A stretch of 64,000 nucleotides of DNA from Theropithecus gelada (GCF_003255815.1 NC_037673.1:160558793-160622792), one strand, 5' to 3'. Shown: positions 1-13,030, numbered from the stretch's first letter. The notes: generated by a model not told the origin, from the letters alone. Made by a program: numbers and translations.

Positions 1-221
1 TTCACCAAAATTGACCTGTTCTTTTAGAAACACTAGTTTTATGAATTTAATACTTTTTTAAAGCAAATAAATAAATAAATAAAATTAACCAGAAAACCAG
101 TATGTGTATATGATCAAGAATAGCTGGTTTGTGTTGAAATAAGTCCAAAGGTCTGAAGTTTGATCCATTTCTTTTTCTGTCTTGTAACATGGTCTGCAAA
201 GAGGGCTTGGGAAACGTTTTG
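1..221. other. AT-rich sequence, no feature recognised
   Basis: This is AT-rich DNA with a short AAAT-type run near 65-85. I recognise no repeat family or coding signal before the L1 homology begins near 222. Confidence 0.5.
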
Positions 222-1031
222 TGTAAAGGATATGAACAGACAACAGTCATGTTTGTTGATAAGCAGCCAACAAACATATGAAAAAAATGCTCAACATCAC
301 TAATTATCAGAGAAATGCAAATTAAAACCAGGATTTACCATCTAACAATAGTCAGAATTATTACTATTAAAAAAGTCAATAAACAACTGATGTTGGTGAG
401 GATGCAGAGAAAAGGGAATGTTTATACACTCTTGGTGGGAATGCAAATTATTACAGCCTTTATGATAAACACTACGGCAATTTCTCAGAGAATTAAATGT
501 AGAACTACCCTTCAATCCAACAATCTCGCTACTGGATAGCTATACAAAGGAAAAGAAATAATTTTATCAAAAAGTCACCTGCACTCGTATGTTTGTCGCA
601 GCACTAATCACAATAGTAAAGTCATGGAATCAACCTAAGCATCAACATACCATGGAATACTAAGCCACAAAAAAGAATAAAATCCTGTCTTTTACAGCAA
701 CATGGATGGAACTGGAAGCCATTATCCTTAGTGAAATGACCCAGAAACAGAAAGTCAAAAACCACGTGTTCTAACTTTTATAAGTAGGAGTCAAACAGTG
801 GGTGCACATGGACATACGGTGTGGGATAACAGATATTGAGGATCCCAAAAGGTGAAGGATGGGAGAGAGGTGAGCCATGAAATACCACCTATTGGGTACA
901 ATGTACACTATCCAATGATGGTTACACTAAAATCCCAGATTTTACTACTGCACAGTTGTGTTTCTATCCATGTAACACAACTACATTTGTATCCCTAAAG
1001 CCATAAAATAAAACAAAATTAATTAAATAAA
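222..1031 (+). mobile_element. L1 LINE 3' end (5'-truncated, old)
   Basis: This is a 5'-truncated copy of the ORF2 C-terminal region and 3' UTR of an L1. The sense strand shows ORF2 landmarks in order: 'aaaggatatgaacagac', 'atgaaaaaaatgctcaacatcac', 'gagaaatgcaaattaaaacc', 'catggaatactaagccac' and 'acatggatggaactggaagcc'. A diverged 3' UTR and an A-rich tail follow at about 1005-1031. Many indels and stops show a dead copy. Divergence suggests an L1PB/L1MA-age element; the subfamily is not certain. Confidence 0.88.
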
Positions 1032-1403
1032 ATGCTTATAATGTACCTGTGGTTTGCAAAAAAATTATAGGAGTATCCTGCAAACATTTAAATTTCTACA
1101 GAATATTTTCAAAGTTTGGAAACAGATAATTTGCTCTCTTTAGAAACTTTATAACATCACAAGATAAAGAAAATATTTGATGAGTTGAGAAGGGGAAGAT
1201 TAAGAAAAATGAGTTTTCTTTTTAAATAAAGAGTAACTATGCTTAAAAAAGAAACACAACCGAGTTTGTAAACTATCATGCTAACAGTCCTAATTATTGA
1301 GTGTGTCTGGGAGATTAAGACTTTTGTGCTAATAAATGCCAATTATAGCCAGATGTAGAGATAGATAGATGATGTAGATATAGCTATATAGAGAGTTATA
1401 AGA
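1032..1403. other. Unique AT-rich sequence
   Basis: No repeat or gene is recognised. A short GATA-rich run lies near 1358-1375. Confidence 0.4.
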
Positions 1404-1404
1404 A

Positions 1405-1563
1405 ATTCTCTTGTCTCAGCCTTCCAAATAGCTGGGATTACAGGTATGTGCTACCAATCCTGGCTTTTTTGTTTTTATAAGTAGCGACAGGGTTTCACTA
1501 TGTTAGTCAGACTGGTTTTGAACTCCTGACCTCAGGTGATCAGCCCACCTCAGCCTCCCAAAG
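1405..1563 (-). mobile_element. Alu fragment (antisense)
   Basis: The plus strand reads as the reverse complement of Alu: 'tagctgggattacaggta', 'agggtttcactatgttagtc', 'ttgaactcctgacctcag' and 'cctcagcctcccaaagta'. Both the poly(A) end and the outer arm are missing, so only about 160 bp of the internal left-arm region remains. Divergence suggests an older Alu. Confidence 0.9.
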
Positions 1564-1639
1564 TAGGTACTGTTTTTAAAGATAGCATAACAGTTCTGCT
1601 GCATTTAAGCAATTCCAGGCAGAAGTATATTTGTCTCAA

Positions 1640-1812
1640 GGGAAAAAAAGAGAGGGAGAAAGAAAGAAGAAAGGAAGGAAGGAAAGGAAGGGTGGGATGC
1701 AGGATGGGAGGATGGGAGGGAGGGAGGAAGGGAAAGAAAGAGAGAGAAAGAGAGGAAGGAAGGGAGGGAGGGAGGAAAAAAAAAAGAAAAGGAAAGAAAG
1801 AGGAAGATAGAT
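1640..1812 (+). repeat. Purine-rich GGAA/GGGA/GAAA simple repeat
   Basis: This is about 170 bp of almost pure purine on the plus strand, built from interrupted GGAA, GGGA, GAAA and GA units. The long open frames here on both strands are by-products of the low-complexity composition and encode only K/E/R/G or S/F/L/P runs. They are not genes. Confidence 0.93.
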
Positions 1813-2344
1813 GACCCAAAGCAAACCAACCCAAGGACCTGAGGATTTCTATTTTGGCTTTTAGTTATATTCTCAGCTGTGTTTTCTGTCCCATAGCGTA
1901 AGCTGTCAAAGTAAATCTTGACAATTTGGAAAATACAGGGCAATGTTGAATCTGGAGATGTTTAAAAATTTTATAAAGTTAACTTCCAATACATTTTGCT
2001 AAATTGGAAGAAAACTTGAATATAAATTGGAGTTACATATCTAGTTCTAAGTCATGATTTTATAAAAACTGCTCATCTGGGAAAATACTTCATAAACTGG
2101 GAAAAGATGTATTCAGTCCAATTAATGGTCCTGCTAATGACATATATTGTAACCCTTGCATTTTTTCTCTGAGTAGAATAACTTAGACATTTTATAAAAA
2201 GGATTTGTGCAATGATATTTGCTAGTATCATGTCAATTTTTCCTTTTATTCTTGACCACAACTCAGCCCATTATTTGCCACCCAGCCATAATGAAACCTG
2301 GATAAGGCAGCCTCGTGTGGAATAACAGTAACAATAATATATAA
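1813..2344. other. Unique sequence
   Basis: No repeat or coding feature is recognised. Confidence 0.4.
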
Positions 2345-2555
2345 ACATTAATTAAGCACTGTTCAATTCTTTATATAAATTATACCAATAACCAACACCT
2401 CTCAAGAAACATATGAAAAAAGTTAATGTAGTTGTCTTTTTTTTTTTTTAACTAGAGATTAAATAACGTTCTTAATAAGGTCATACAAATAACAGAGGAA
2501 GGATTTGGTTTCAAACCCAGGCAGAATGACTGTAGAGTCTATAATCTGAACCTGT
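2345..2555 (-). mobile_element. MIR SINE relic (antisense)
   Basis: Reverse-complement MIR landmarks occur in order: 'ttaagcactgttcaattct' near the start, then 'ggatttggtttcaaacccag' (the B-box region reversed), then 'actgtagagtctataatc'. A T-run interrupts it near 2438-2451. Confidence 0.8.
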
Positions 2556-3587
2556 ATGTCATCTCTGTCTGATAGGGAGGTAGAACGCTGGCCTACTCAC
2601 TGAAGATGGCTTTATACTTCCTTTGAAATTCGTAGAGTGACTTGTTAATCGAGTGTCAAGATTAGCCTTTCTCTATTATCCAGTTTCATGTGACACATGC
2701 TACTCAGATATCTATTAAAAATAGTTAATGATAAAGGCATATATATAAGCATATATACGTATATTGACATACACCTGTACATTTATGAATATGTATTCAT
2801 CAGTAATAATGCAAAATATATACACTATGTATTATTTATATCTTTATTTATCTCAAATACCAAGGGCTTATTTTATTAATTTTAAATAAATTATGTAGGA
2901 AACTTTTTTAAAATAAAATAAAAGTTTGAGTTAAGAGAATATCCTATGGTATTAATTCTTGCTACTCAGTGAATTTAAGATGGCAGAATTTCTTATAATT
3001 CTCAAAAAGGTAATATCATTATAAAAATACTCTAAAATACGTCTGTTTAGAATATAAACTTAAATGCCCAAAAATAACTAGAAACGGTTCAGTTATAGTA
3101 AAACCTTATTAATACAAATGTTTTAATGGGAACTGTCCTATATATCAGGACAAATTAAAGAAAATGCAAATATTGTCCTTTCAAATATAACTAGCAGGTT
3201 AATTTATTAATTTTATTAATTTTCTTATAAATATCATTTATAAAAATATTATAAATTATATTTTATTTATAATAAAATTATTAAATTTAATTTAATTTTA
3301 TTAATTAATCCTGCTCATTTAATGTTCTTTTTTTAAGTGCCAAGTAGCTATGTTTTTACTCTCCTTTAAAGATTTTTTAAAATTAAGGAAAGCACAGAGA
3401 GGATGAGCCCACCTATTTTTCAAAGCTACATTGGCGAATGATTGACTTTCCATTAAAAAGTAACACACCCACACATAAATACTAAAACTAGGGTCTCTCA
3501 GAATGTTTTCAAGGTTTTATAAACAGAAAATATTGCTTTGACACTTCTTTAAAGATTATGGGTAATATTAGCCACAGGGGACGGAAG
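2556..3587. other. Unique AT-rich sequence
   Basis: No element is recognised. 3195-3310 is extremely AT-rich (TTAAT, TTTAT and ATAAA runs) and could unwind easily, but shows no clean repeat unit. Confidence 0.4.
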
Positions 3588-3650
3588 AGGCTTTACATAA
3601 ACCATACCACCCTGTGAAGTGAGATAGGTATTATTTCACTTACATACTTT
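3588..3650 (-). mobile_element. Possible MIR core fragment (antisense)
   Basis: 'ccctgtgaagtgagatag' followed by 'gtattattt' matches the antisense MIR core phrase in which a 'ccctatgaggtaggtactatt'-like motif is expected. It is short and diverged. Confidence 0.45.
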
Positions 3651-5694
3651 TCAGTAATTCTAGTATGTCACAAATTGTTTACAGGTGTGCCTATACTAAC
3701 AACTACCTGTTTTGTAATTATTTCCCCCAAATGATTAACCTATCATCCAGCCTTATTTATAGTTGTCCTTAATCCTTCCCCAGGATATAGATTATTAGGA
3801 TGCGTTTATTTCAAATATATCAAATACACTTTAAGTGTGATAATCTAATGTACTGAGAGGCCAGCTAGACTGAAACCATCATTTAAAGTTTCTATGCAAT
3901 TGTAAAACTAAATATCTTATTATCAATTGAAAAAAAGGAAACATTTGAAATTCCTGAGATGAGATTCAACATCATGTCATTATCTCTTGATGTTAAAAGA
4001 AAGGATTTTGCCCCAACTACTGTCATAATGTATCACATTAGCTTCTAGCCCGAGAATCTGGGGGAAAGTAAGTGTGTGGAGGTTTGTCTTTTAGAAGATA
4101 GAGTCTAAATCTTCTAATCCTTTATTCCACAAAGATGTTTCCTTTAGACTATTTCTTATTCAGAAAACTACCTCCTACTAATTGGCATTGCCGATACCAC
4201 TTCTTTTTCCACTTACAAAAAATAAATGTATACACACAGTTATGATTCCAGTCCTCATGTATCTTTTTATTTATCTTATCCTGATCTATCAATCAGAACA
4301 CCTCCCACTCATATTTATGTTGATTGCTTCACTTTTCGTTGTTGATACTCAGTTTTAATACAAAGGGAAAATAATTTCATTTTTAAATCACTATTTTCAT
4401 AAACACAAGTTTATATTTTTAAAATTCATTTTCTTAGCCTAAACACTTTTCCTTCTTCAAATAAATAAGCAAACAAATCGCCACAATGACCCGGTAAATA
4501 TTTGGAAATTAAGGATCTTCTTACTTGTGTTATTCTATGAATTTGCTGTAAAGGAGATATTTGAAACTTGTTTTAGAAAGTACAGTAGTGGGCTTATGCA
4601 CAAGAAAATATTTTTCACAATGGCAATTATCTTGCCACTAATTTGCTTTTAGAGCTTTATGCCTTTCAGCTAACAAACAGTCTACATTTGTTTAATCTAA
4701 ATTAAACTACTCTCTCAAAATTAACTTGTTCTACTGGCAAATGAAAAATGTTTTCCCTTTGGATTTGTACATAAATGAATTAAAATGCAGGATGCTTTGA
4801 ATCCCTAAAGAGAGAAACACTTAAGTTTTCATTCAGAAGCAGACAGCTGAAGTACACAAGAATGTCCACTCATCTATATATTTCCTAGAGTAAGAAGCTC
4901 TTATTACTTGGTGGTCTGCTGATATTAAAAAGGAGAGATGTAAGTTGCACTGGCCAACACTTATTTTATTGCATTGATGTCAATTTGCATATTTGGTTTA
5001 GTTCTTTGAATACATAAGGCATAATTTTACAGTTGTCAAAATGTTGCCACTGTTAAAGGGAACGGGGAAGAGCAATAAGATCACAATTACAAGTGCTTCA
5101 TAGCATTTATCCAAACTAGAAAGTTGTAGAATTGTTCAGTTGCTTTGGAACTAAGATTATAACCTCCAGAATTACATGGATAAATCTTCGTTACAGACCC
5201 ATCATTTGGCGTCAGCTCATACGTACAACACTCCCTGTGACTCTTTTATTAAGACATCTTTATGTCTCTAAATTTTAGCTCAGAAAGGTTACAAAGTTGG
5301 TGTCACATAAATGTAACTTGAGTAAATACATTATTTAAGTAGCCTGTCTGTAATTTTTGTAGAACTTAACAAAGTCACAGTGCAAGTTATATAACCCCCA
5401 GACATGCTTAAATAAATGATGGTAAAAGCATGCTGATGATCCTGTCTATGACTTACTGCTGATTTTTTTTTCCATTTTCCTGCAAAACTAACCAGAAAAA
5501 GCAACAGAACTACTGGATGAAATACCTGTAACATCTCTAAAACTGTTTTAGATAATTTAATGAAATTATTTTCATATTCATTTGAAAACAAAAAAGCAGA
5601 TAACCATAGCAAACTATATATTGTTGACATTACATCAAATATAGAAATCAGTGTCACAGGATTGATATCTTGACAATATTAAATTTGACTATCT
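3651..5694. other. Unique sequence without recognised features
   Basis: About 2 kb of AT-rich DNA. A 108-codon open frame on the minus strand (5331-5657) has no recognisable domain and is of a length expected by chance. Confidence 0.4.
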
Positions 5695-6800
5695 AGGATG
5701 CTTCCTAATTTATTAATTTTGTTTTAATATCCTTTAATTAAACTTTGGGGTTACTTCCACATAGGCCTTGGTTATTTCCTAATTTTATCAAAAATATTTT
5801 ATCTAATTTTTTGCTATTGTTGATAGTTTTTTTTACTGTATTTTCTATTATATTATTGCTGTTATATAAGGAAGTAAATTATTTTGGTACTTTTGGTAAC
5901 CAGATATCTTACTGAACTTTTCACCGGGTGTTTCCTCTGTATACTTTAGATGTTTAATAACATGTGCAAGTAAAAATTTTATTCCCTTACTTCAAAGAGT
6001 GATGTTTTCTCCTTGATTCTTATAATATGGGCTAGAAATTTTGAAATATTTTTAAACAGTAAAGATGAAAGGGAAGGTTCTTCCCAATTCCTTGACTTTA
6101 ATGAAATTGCTTTGCATGTTTCACTGTTAGGTATGGCATTGGAAATGAGTTGGGTTAGATATTCTTTGTTATGATTAGGATGTATAAGTCCTCAGTATTT
6201 TTTAAATGAAGAATTTTATTAAATACTCTCAAAATCAACTCAAATCAGGCAAAATATTCCTCACATTTTAATACTGTGATTCATTTTTTTTTAAGTACTG
6301 AAATTAAATAGTCTTTCATTTCAAATTCTTCTTGGAATTTGCACTAAATATATTCTCCTTTTAATACATTGATAAATTCAGTATACTAAACTTTATTTCA
6401 CTTTTTGCCTCCATGTTTGTAATTGTTGTTGGTCTGGAGTCTTCTGATTTTGTTCTCTCTCAGATTTTCTTACCTGTATTATGCTCAGTATATAAAACAG
6501 ATTGGGAACTTTCTTTCTTTGTTTTCCTTTATGCTCCACAGGGCCTATACATATAAAAGACTTTTTAAAATATAAACTTAAAGAACTAGGCTATAAAACT
6601 ACCTATACCTGAAGATATTGTGGAAGACAATTCTCAGACTACTTTTTTCCTTTCAATTTCTTATCTGTTTATTGGTCTATTCAGTTTTCTGCTTCTTGAA
6701 TATGTTTTAGGTTTTTTTGTTGTTTGGGATTTTCATATTTTTCAGACTCTCATTTTTCCTAGCCATTCTCAAAATTAAGAGATATATTTCGGCTCTGATA
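5695..6800 (-). mobile_element. Ancient L1 (L1M-type) ORF2 relic (antisense)
   Basis: The plus strand preserves, in order, the reverse complement of the ORF2 reverse-transcriptase region of an old L1. Landmarks include 'ttactgaacttttcacc', 'gtgatgttttctccttgatt', 'gaagaattttattaaatact' and 'tctgtttattggtctattca'. Indels are frequent and no frame survives. Identity is low enough that edges may be off by tens of bases. It belongs to the ancient mammalian L1M class. Confidence 0.75.
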
Positions 6801-7377
6801 GCGTTTTCTCTTCTGTCTCTTCTTTCTCCTCCTGTTCCCTCTCTCATAATAGAACACTGATGTTGCAATTACCAGTTCTTCATCACCACCACTATCAGCA
6901 GCAACTAACTTTGGCATCTCTGCCAGCTACTAAAAGGAAATGTTTCAAATCTATAAATCACAAATATGTAGGCTTATCACATGTGCATGATAAGATTCTT
7001 GCTAAAAAGTTATTAATTTTGTCAACACTTGAATAATTTTTTTACGTATTTGTAAACATCTGGCTATTAAAAATATTTTAGTTGATTGACTATTGATCAT
7101 TACAGGTAGATGTTCCACATAGACAAAGTCATCGATGTATTCCATGTTGGTAATTAAGAATTCCAAATACAGTTGGAAATTACTATGCAGTAATTAAAAT
7201 GATTCAAATAATTATCACTTAAGGGAAATCAAGCTATTTCTTTTTAAATATATAAAAAGATAATTCCAATAGAATTTCTCCTAGATTGTTTCATGAAATA
7301 TCTAAAGTTGTACTAAATTATTTTGTTAAAAGAGGTTAAGATTTCCTTCTTTGAAAGGTTTTTTCTTCTTTCATATG
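6801..7377. other. Unique sequence
   Basis: No recognisable repeat or gene. Confidence 0.4.
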
Positions 7378-7880
7378 CCAGGGCGTGTTTTAGGTGCTGA
7401 GAATAAGAAAATATTTTATAAAGCAAAGGAGCAAAAAAAAAAAAAAGAAAGAAAGAAAAAAAAAAACACCTAAAATAAATGTCAAGCAAAGTAGTGTAAG
7501 GGGATGCAGTAGTCGGGTGAAGAGGGTTCTTGTTTTTAGTTGGGTGTTCAAATGTGCCTTTTCTAACGAAGAGACATTTGAGGAGAGCCCTGCTAGATGA
7601 AAGGCAGGAAGTCATGTTTGAAAGAGGCACTTTCTAGGAAGAACTAGAAGCAAGCAAAAGGCTTCAATTTAGGAAAACATCTGGTGTGCTTGAGGAACAG
7701 CATGAAGGGAGATGAGTGTGCCTGGAGCCAAGTGAATGAGAGTGTAGACTCAGGGAGATACTTGGGGCACGAAGCAGACCATGCTGGGCCTTTTTGCCCA
7801 TGGCAAAGCCTTGGGGTTTAAATATGAGTGTTATGAGAAGTGTTGAGTGGGTTTAACATCATTCCAGAGTGTTTGCATGC
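7378..7880 (-). mobile_element. L2 LINE 3' part (antisense relic)
   Basis: The plus strand carries the reverse complement of the L2 3' region: 'acatttgaggagagccctgc', 'gtgcttgaggaacagcatga', 'gcagaccatgctgggcct' and 'ggcaaagccttggggtt'. Translated on the minus strand, part reads SSRALLKCLF, which fits the C-terminal end of the CR1/L2-type ORF. An A-rich run at 7432-7468 interrupts it. Confidence 0.78.
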
Positions 7881-8149
7881 ATATAGAAGAATCATCTACC
7901 TCCAGATATTTCTCACGTTGATCCAAATAGAAATGAAAATATTCCTTGCTTTCTCTAGAGCTAATCATAAAAGGTGATCATCATCTGCCAAGGAGAGTGG
8001 AGAAGTGTGACATAATTCTTCAAACGAGATGAACTCATAGGGTATTTTCTACTTGGAAATCTTATGATTCTGAGTCTGTGAGATGTACAGTATACACTAA
8101 CAAGATTTATCTTCCAATTCTTATGTTTGTTGGGAAGTAGCAAGCAAGG
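7881..8149. other. Unique sequence
   Basis: Nothing recognised. Confidence 0.4.
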
Positions 8150-8290
8150 CAACATGATGTATTGGCATAAAGAAAAGGACATTAGGCTTAGATTCTGGAG
8201 ACTTTAGTTCTAATTCACACTGTGCTTCCCATTAACTGTAGGACACTGGGGACATTGTGTGTGACTCTTGTTTACTTTTCCAGGCTGTGG
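8150..8290 (+). mobile_element. MIR SINE relic
   Basis: Sense MIR features: 'aacatgatgtattggcataa' (tRNA-derived head), 'cttagattctggagacttta', 'agttctaattcacactgtgc' and then 'taggacactggggac'. It is diverged and lacks the 3' part. Confidence 0.68.
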
Positions 8291-8599
8291 CATCAAACAA
8301 AAAAATTTTAAGTAGGTAAACTTTAGGATTTTCAGTGTTACCAAAATTATATTGTTCAATAAAATGCTTATCTGCATTCACCTCTGCTCATTTCTTTTTC
8401 CTTTTTTTCTCACAGAATTTGTGTCTTCTGCTTGTCGTGCTTGTAAACTTGAGAGAAAGCTGACTTCTAAGAAACATATTATTTAAAGAATAGCGAGCAA
8501 TTGATACTACTTTTCATGATACTTCAGACTTATCAAAAATTAGGCCATCTCATTTCCACACCAAAATAACTCCATGTCATAGTAGAACAGGTGTTGCTA

Positions 8600-8765
8600 C
8601 TGGTTTTAATAGAGGAGCAATTTAAAGTATCAGTGTTAAAGAATTTGTTCAGCATCACGTGACTATGCCTATTAAGTACATAATAAATCCTAGGGTTTAT
8701 ATAAGCTTTTTCATTAAGGCCAAACTCTGGCTGAAGTAAAATAAAAGTATCATTCAACTCTAAAC
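8600..8765 (-). mobile_element. Possible MIR relic (antisense)
   Basis: 'aagaatttgttcagcatcac' followed by 'gtgact' and 'aaatcctagggtttatataa', then 'aaggccaaactctgg', follow the antisense order of the MIR core and head. Divergence is high. Confidence 0.5.
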
Positions 8766-10329
8766 AGTCTTCCCTAGGCCGTCTGACCAAGGTTGTAAGT
8801 AGGGGAAGGCCTGGATCATTTATGTTTTATCTAATGGGTATTTAGGAAGCATGATAGAATGAGGCCAGAGAAGGATATTCCTCAGATTCCCTTATCTTAT
8901 AAAATAATGGTTATCTCCAGTGATCAATCATATTTCATTGTATTTCTTCTGCAGATTAATTTGCTTTTTCCATCAGAACATTTTTTGCTCTAGGCTTCTT
9001 CCCTTCCAATCAAATATTTTGGCCAGAGAAAACAACACATGATTTGGGTGCAGAGGTAAGTTGTGGGTCTTAAATACTTAACTCTGAATTATTGCTTCAT
9101 TGTGCAACTTGTGTAATCTATAGTTTTTGATGGTTTGCCACTTCCCTAAACATGGTATTCTTATTGTTTCTATATTCAGCAGTTTTCTTATTCTCCCTCA
9201 GTGTGGTTGTTAGAGCGTTGTTTTGTCTGATAAAACAAAATCATTCAAGAGCAGATGAAGCGGTAATTACAATCAGAGTTCATACTTGCAGGAGATGAAA
9301 TAAAAATTAAAAGTACTAACTCTGTGACATTTTGATTATTTGGAAATTCTCCCAGACTGACAGATGACTGTAGGGCACATGGATAAATTTAAATGTAAGA
9401 CAAGAGGCTCCTTGTAAATCAAACACAATTGTCTCGGACTAGGTTTTACATATATTTGCCAATTCTCTGATTCTTGTGGAATTCTAGGTTTTTGATTAAG
9501 AAGTTAGTTATGAATAATGGACATTTTTCAGATTGTTGGTAAAATGAAAAAATAGATATGTTTTACAAATGAACAAAAAGAAGTCTGTTTTCTAAGGAAA
9601 AATGAGTGGTACAAGTTTCCACCTTTAAATAAATTATATGTTCTTGTTTTTTTTTTTTAATGGTAAACCTAATAACAGAGTTCTACTTTTGCTAGACAGG
9701 TGGCTCTTCAATTAAGACACCGTTGTGTTGAGCAATAAATCAGTATTCATGTAGTCATATTCATTTTGTTCAAGTTCTCCAATTCACAAAGTGGGATCTT
9801 CACACATTTTTCAAACAGGAGTGATACAGCCACTAGTTAAATAACTGCAAGAAACAAAAACAGTATCCAAACATTTTGGAAAATAACACCAGACATTCTG
9901 TGCAAATCGTCTTTCCACTCCTCTCTTCCCTAACTTACCTTTTAGTGAGTGAGTGATAACATTGTGTGGGGAGAAAGGACCAGGAAATGCAAAAGCTTCT
10001 ACCACTTTTTGGATGCTTTGTAAGAGAATGGGGCAGTTGTAATAACCTTCCATTGATTCAGTGTCTTCTTTAATAAAATGGTAAATTATTTCTTGCTTAA
10101 TGATGGAAAAGAATTAAGTGATAATTTGGAAGACAAATTTAAAATGTTTAATTGTGTTATGTAACTATAAAGTGTAAGTGTCAACTTCCAATCAATACTA
10201 GTTTTATTCTTCTTTAAGGCTTTTTACATTTCTGTTACTTAACAAAACATACAACCGTAGTAATAGTTTTGACTAGTTAATTGTTCCTATTTTAAATTAT
10301 ATGATTTATTGAAATGAGTATCTATTGAG
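8766..10329. other. Unique sequence
   Basis: No gene or assignable repeat in about 1.5 kb. A T-run lies at 9647-9658. An 80-codon open frame on the minus strand (9811-10053) shows no domain. Confidence 0.4.
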
Positions 10330-10480
10330 AAATAAGGTTTTAGTTTCAACTCAACCACTGCTTATTTGGGTACCATGGGCAAAAACCTGATTTTTTGTTT
10401 TCCTGATCTTTAAAGTGGGGAAAAGAATATCTGCTACATGAATTCCATAATGGATTAATGGGAAAAAACAAAATCCATGA
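10330..10480 (+). mobile_element. MIR SINE relic
   Basis: Sense MIR core: 'agtttcaactcaaccactgc', 'ttgggtaccatgggcaaaaa', then 'ttttcctgatctttaaagtg' and 'gggaaaagaat'. These correspond to the 'cctcagtttcctcatctgtaaaatgggg' segment of the family. Confidence 0.75.
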
Positions 10481-10597
10481 CAGAACTTGGTTAAGGAAAT
10501 AACAACAAAAAAATGGTACAATGATCTGTGAAGAAATGAAATAGCCCTGGCAAAAGTATTATTGTGAACAACCTGAAAGTCAGAAATACAATGATAA

Positions 10598-10790
10598 GAA
10601 TAGGTGTCATTTATTTCAGTGCTTCCTCCATACTAGACTCTATGCTGAGTTCATGCCATACATTTCTCACTATTACACTATGAGGGAGATAGGAAGGCCA
10701 AGCTAGGTTAAATAATTTAATGAATATTAATATACTTCAAAACCAGGATTGTCTGTCTCCAGGATTCTTTAAATCACTACCATTAACCTT
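10598..10790 (-). mobile_element. MIR SINE relic (antisense)
   Basis: Reverse-complement MIR: 'actagactctatgctgagtt' is followed by 'cactattacactatgaggga', 'gataggaaggccaagctagg', 'ttaaataatttaatgaat' and 'aaaccaggattgtctgtctc'. This is head-to-tail order on the minus strand, about 120 bp after a sense MIR. Confidence 0.78.
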
Positions 10791-12639
10791 CTTAGTAAGT
10801 ATACCTGCTCTCTCCTTACAACACTTTAGGATGATTGATGTTTCACAAAAGTTAGCTACAATTACTTGGGTGGGATCCTCTTCCATTGTCTCTGTAAATC
10901 ACCTAACAGAAAATGAGAATAAGCAAACATTTGTACATGTCTGAAAAGATGAACTAGAAATAAGATTACTAAAATTAAGAAGAGTATGTATTGAAGTCAA
11001 ATCAAATGATACCCCATCTTTAAAAATGAGCAGAATTGGGAGGAAGATAGATCTTGGAAGCAGTTAATCAAAGCCCTTGTCATTTGTATCATTTGCAGAA
11101 ATAGTTACAGGGAAGAAATTTCAAATAATGGCAGCAGAAACAAGTAGTAGTTCTTCTCAGACACAGATTAATTCTTATTTTGTTATATTACACAGTTACC
11201 TAAGTTAATAATTTTTTTACTTATTGATCTAAAAGAAACCACTTATCAGATGTGATTTTTAAATCTTACAGATTTGTTTATGATGTAGAGAAGTCAATGC
11301 CCTATGTAGGATTTAAGATCTAGGATTTTTTTTTTTTTATTTTTAAACGAAATTGGCGAGTGAGAAATCTGTCTTCTCTCTGTTTTTTTTTTTTTTTTTT
11401 TTTTTCGTTAAAACAAAAAAGGCTTTGAGAGTTGTAATGTTTTAGACTTTTGTAATTGACTTGATAGATTGCACTTAATTGATTTAAGTTCTATACTCAT
11501 AACAGGCCTACAAAGGTCTCATTAGACAAAGAGTTTGGAGTTAAGTGAAGAGCCAGAAGCTTTTTCTGCAGGGCTATGTATTTGAATGCAAAGCTAGAGG
11601 AGTAATTTTTAAAGAAAATATTAGAGTTACCTTTTCTAGGAATGTCTTTTATAAATGAAATATTATTTTTGGACATCCTTTGTTTTATAGTTAAGCAACT
11701 GCTGAGAAAATTTTACAACTTAATTCGAATCCCAGAAAAAACAAATTAACTCCATTGGACTTCAAATTAATTTTTCATTATGAAGATTTTTTGTTCTTGG
11801 TCTTTTTGTTTCTTATTACTGTTTACATATCCTCTTAATGAAGTCTTCCACTATATAATTTTTCCTCTTCTCTTTATGACAATGAATCAGGCACTCACAG
11901 CTTCAGGACACTCACTCTCTTTGTATATTCCTTTAGTACCAAAAAACTCAACATAAAGAACACTGAACTCTTTCTGCTTCACACATGTCCTTTTCCTTCT
12001 GCTCGTTAATAACAACACTATTCTTTTGGATGTATGGAAGCAAAGGTGTCAACTAACAAGAGCTCCACAATGTTCCTACATCCAATCAGTCATAGGTTTC
12101 TTAATTTCTTCGTCTCCAAACCAAACCAAGCCTATGATAACCTTTCATTATAAACTCTCTTGAGATTAATTCCCATGAAAGAACAACTAAACATATCTTC
12201 CCAAGGTGTAGCTCTGATTAGGTTATTACTACGTTAATATAAAACAAAAACCCAATCATTCCTAGTAACTCCATCTGTTTTTTGCTGAGTCATTGTCAGC
12301 AGTATTGATGTTCAGTGCAATTTACAATCCACTGCGATCTCACGTCTTTCTTATCTGGCCTTCTTTCTCACTCATTCTGTTGATTCACCATATACTCACT
12401 CACCGAGTACTAAAAAAGTGTATTGGCTTTTCCTTTGCCACCACAAAGCTGAGGTGAGAAAATGGTGGGGAGGCTCTTCAGAGAGGAGTCAACAGAGTTC
12501 TGGGACCCCACTCTCGCTTCCACCAGAACAGCTTGATATTTACTCAGCTGACAAATTGAGCTTATTGAAGCTTTCATTTAGAGAACTGAATGGTTTAGAC
12601 AGTTTTAAACATTACTGCCTCTGGCCAACATTCATACCA
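10791..12639. other. Unique sequence with T-runs
   Basis: No gene or family is recognised. T-runs occur at 11327-11338 and 11383-11405. A 105-codon frame at 12418-12735 has no recognisable domain and partly overlaps the L2-like relic downstream. Confidence 0.4.
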
Positions 12640-13030
12640 ACCTTTTCCAAACCCGATGCCTGTTGCCTTCCTGCCCCTAAGTATTGGGCTCTTTTCTCTT
12701 CCCGGAAATCCCTTCCACTCAATAGCTCTCCATAAAAAAAGATGTCCAACATCCTTCCGGTCCAGACTCAAGTGACATTTTCTCCAAAAAGTTTTCTTGG
12801 ATTTTTCCCAGGGAACTATGAATTTTTCCTGTTCTGAACTTTCAAAGTACTTTCGCTACATCCCATATTCCTATGTATTATAAATTCATGTGTGTGTCTT
12901 AATTCTTTTGGGGATGTGGGGTGATAAGGAGCCTTTTGAGAAAAAAGAAAGAATCTCAGTTTGTTTTAGTGGTCTCCCACTGAGTTTACCATAGAGCTTT
13001 GAACCTAGTAGTACTCGAATTTATTGACAA
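12640..13030 (+). mobile_element. L2-like LINE 3' relic
   Basis: Phrases resemble the sense L2 3' region in order: 'ccttcctgcccctaagtatt', 'tcttcccggaaatcccttcc', 'agactcaagtgacattttct' and 'aaaaagttttcttggatt', then an AT-rich tail ending near 'gaacctagtagtactcgaat'. High divergence makes the exact family uncertain. Confidence 0.55.

Noticed and set aside
1536..1943. Overlapping open frames rich in K/E/R/G or S/F/L/P
   Set aside because: They translate the purine-rich simple repeat and have no protein character.
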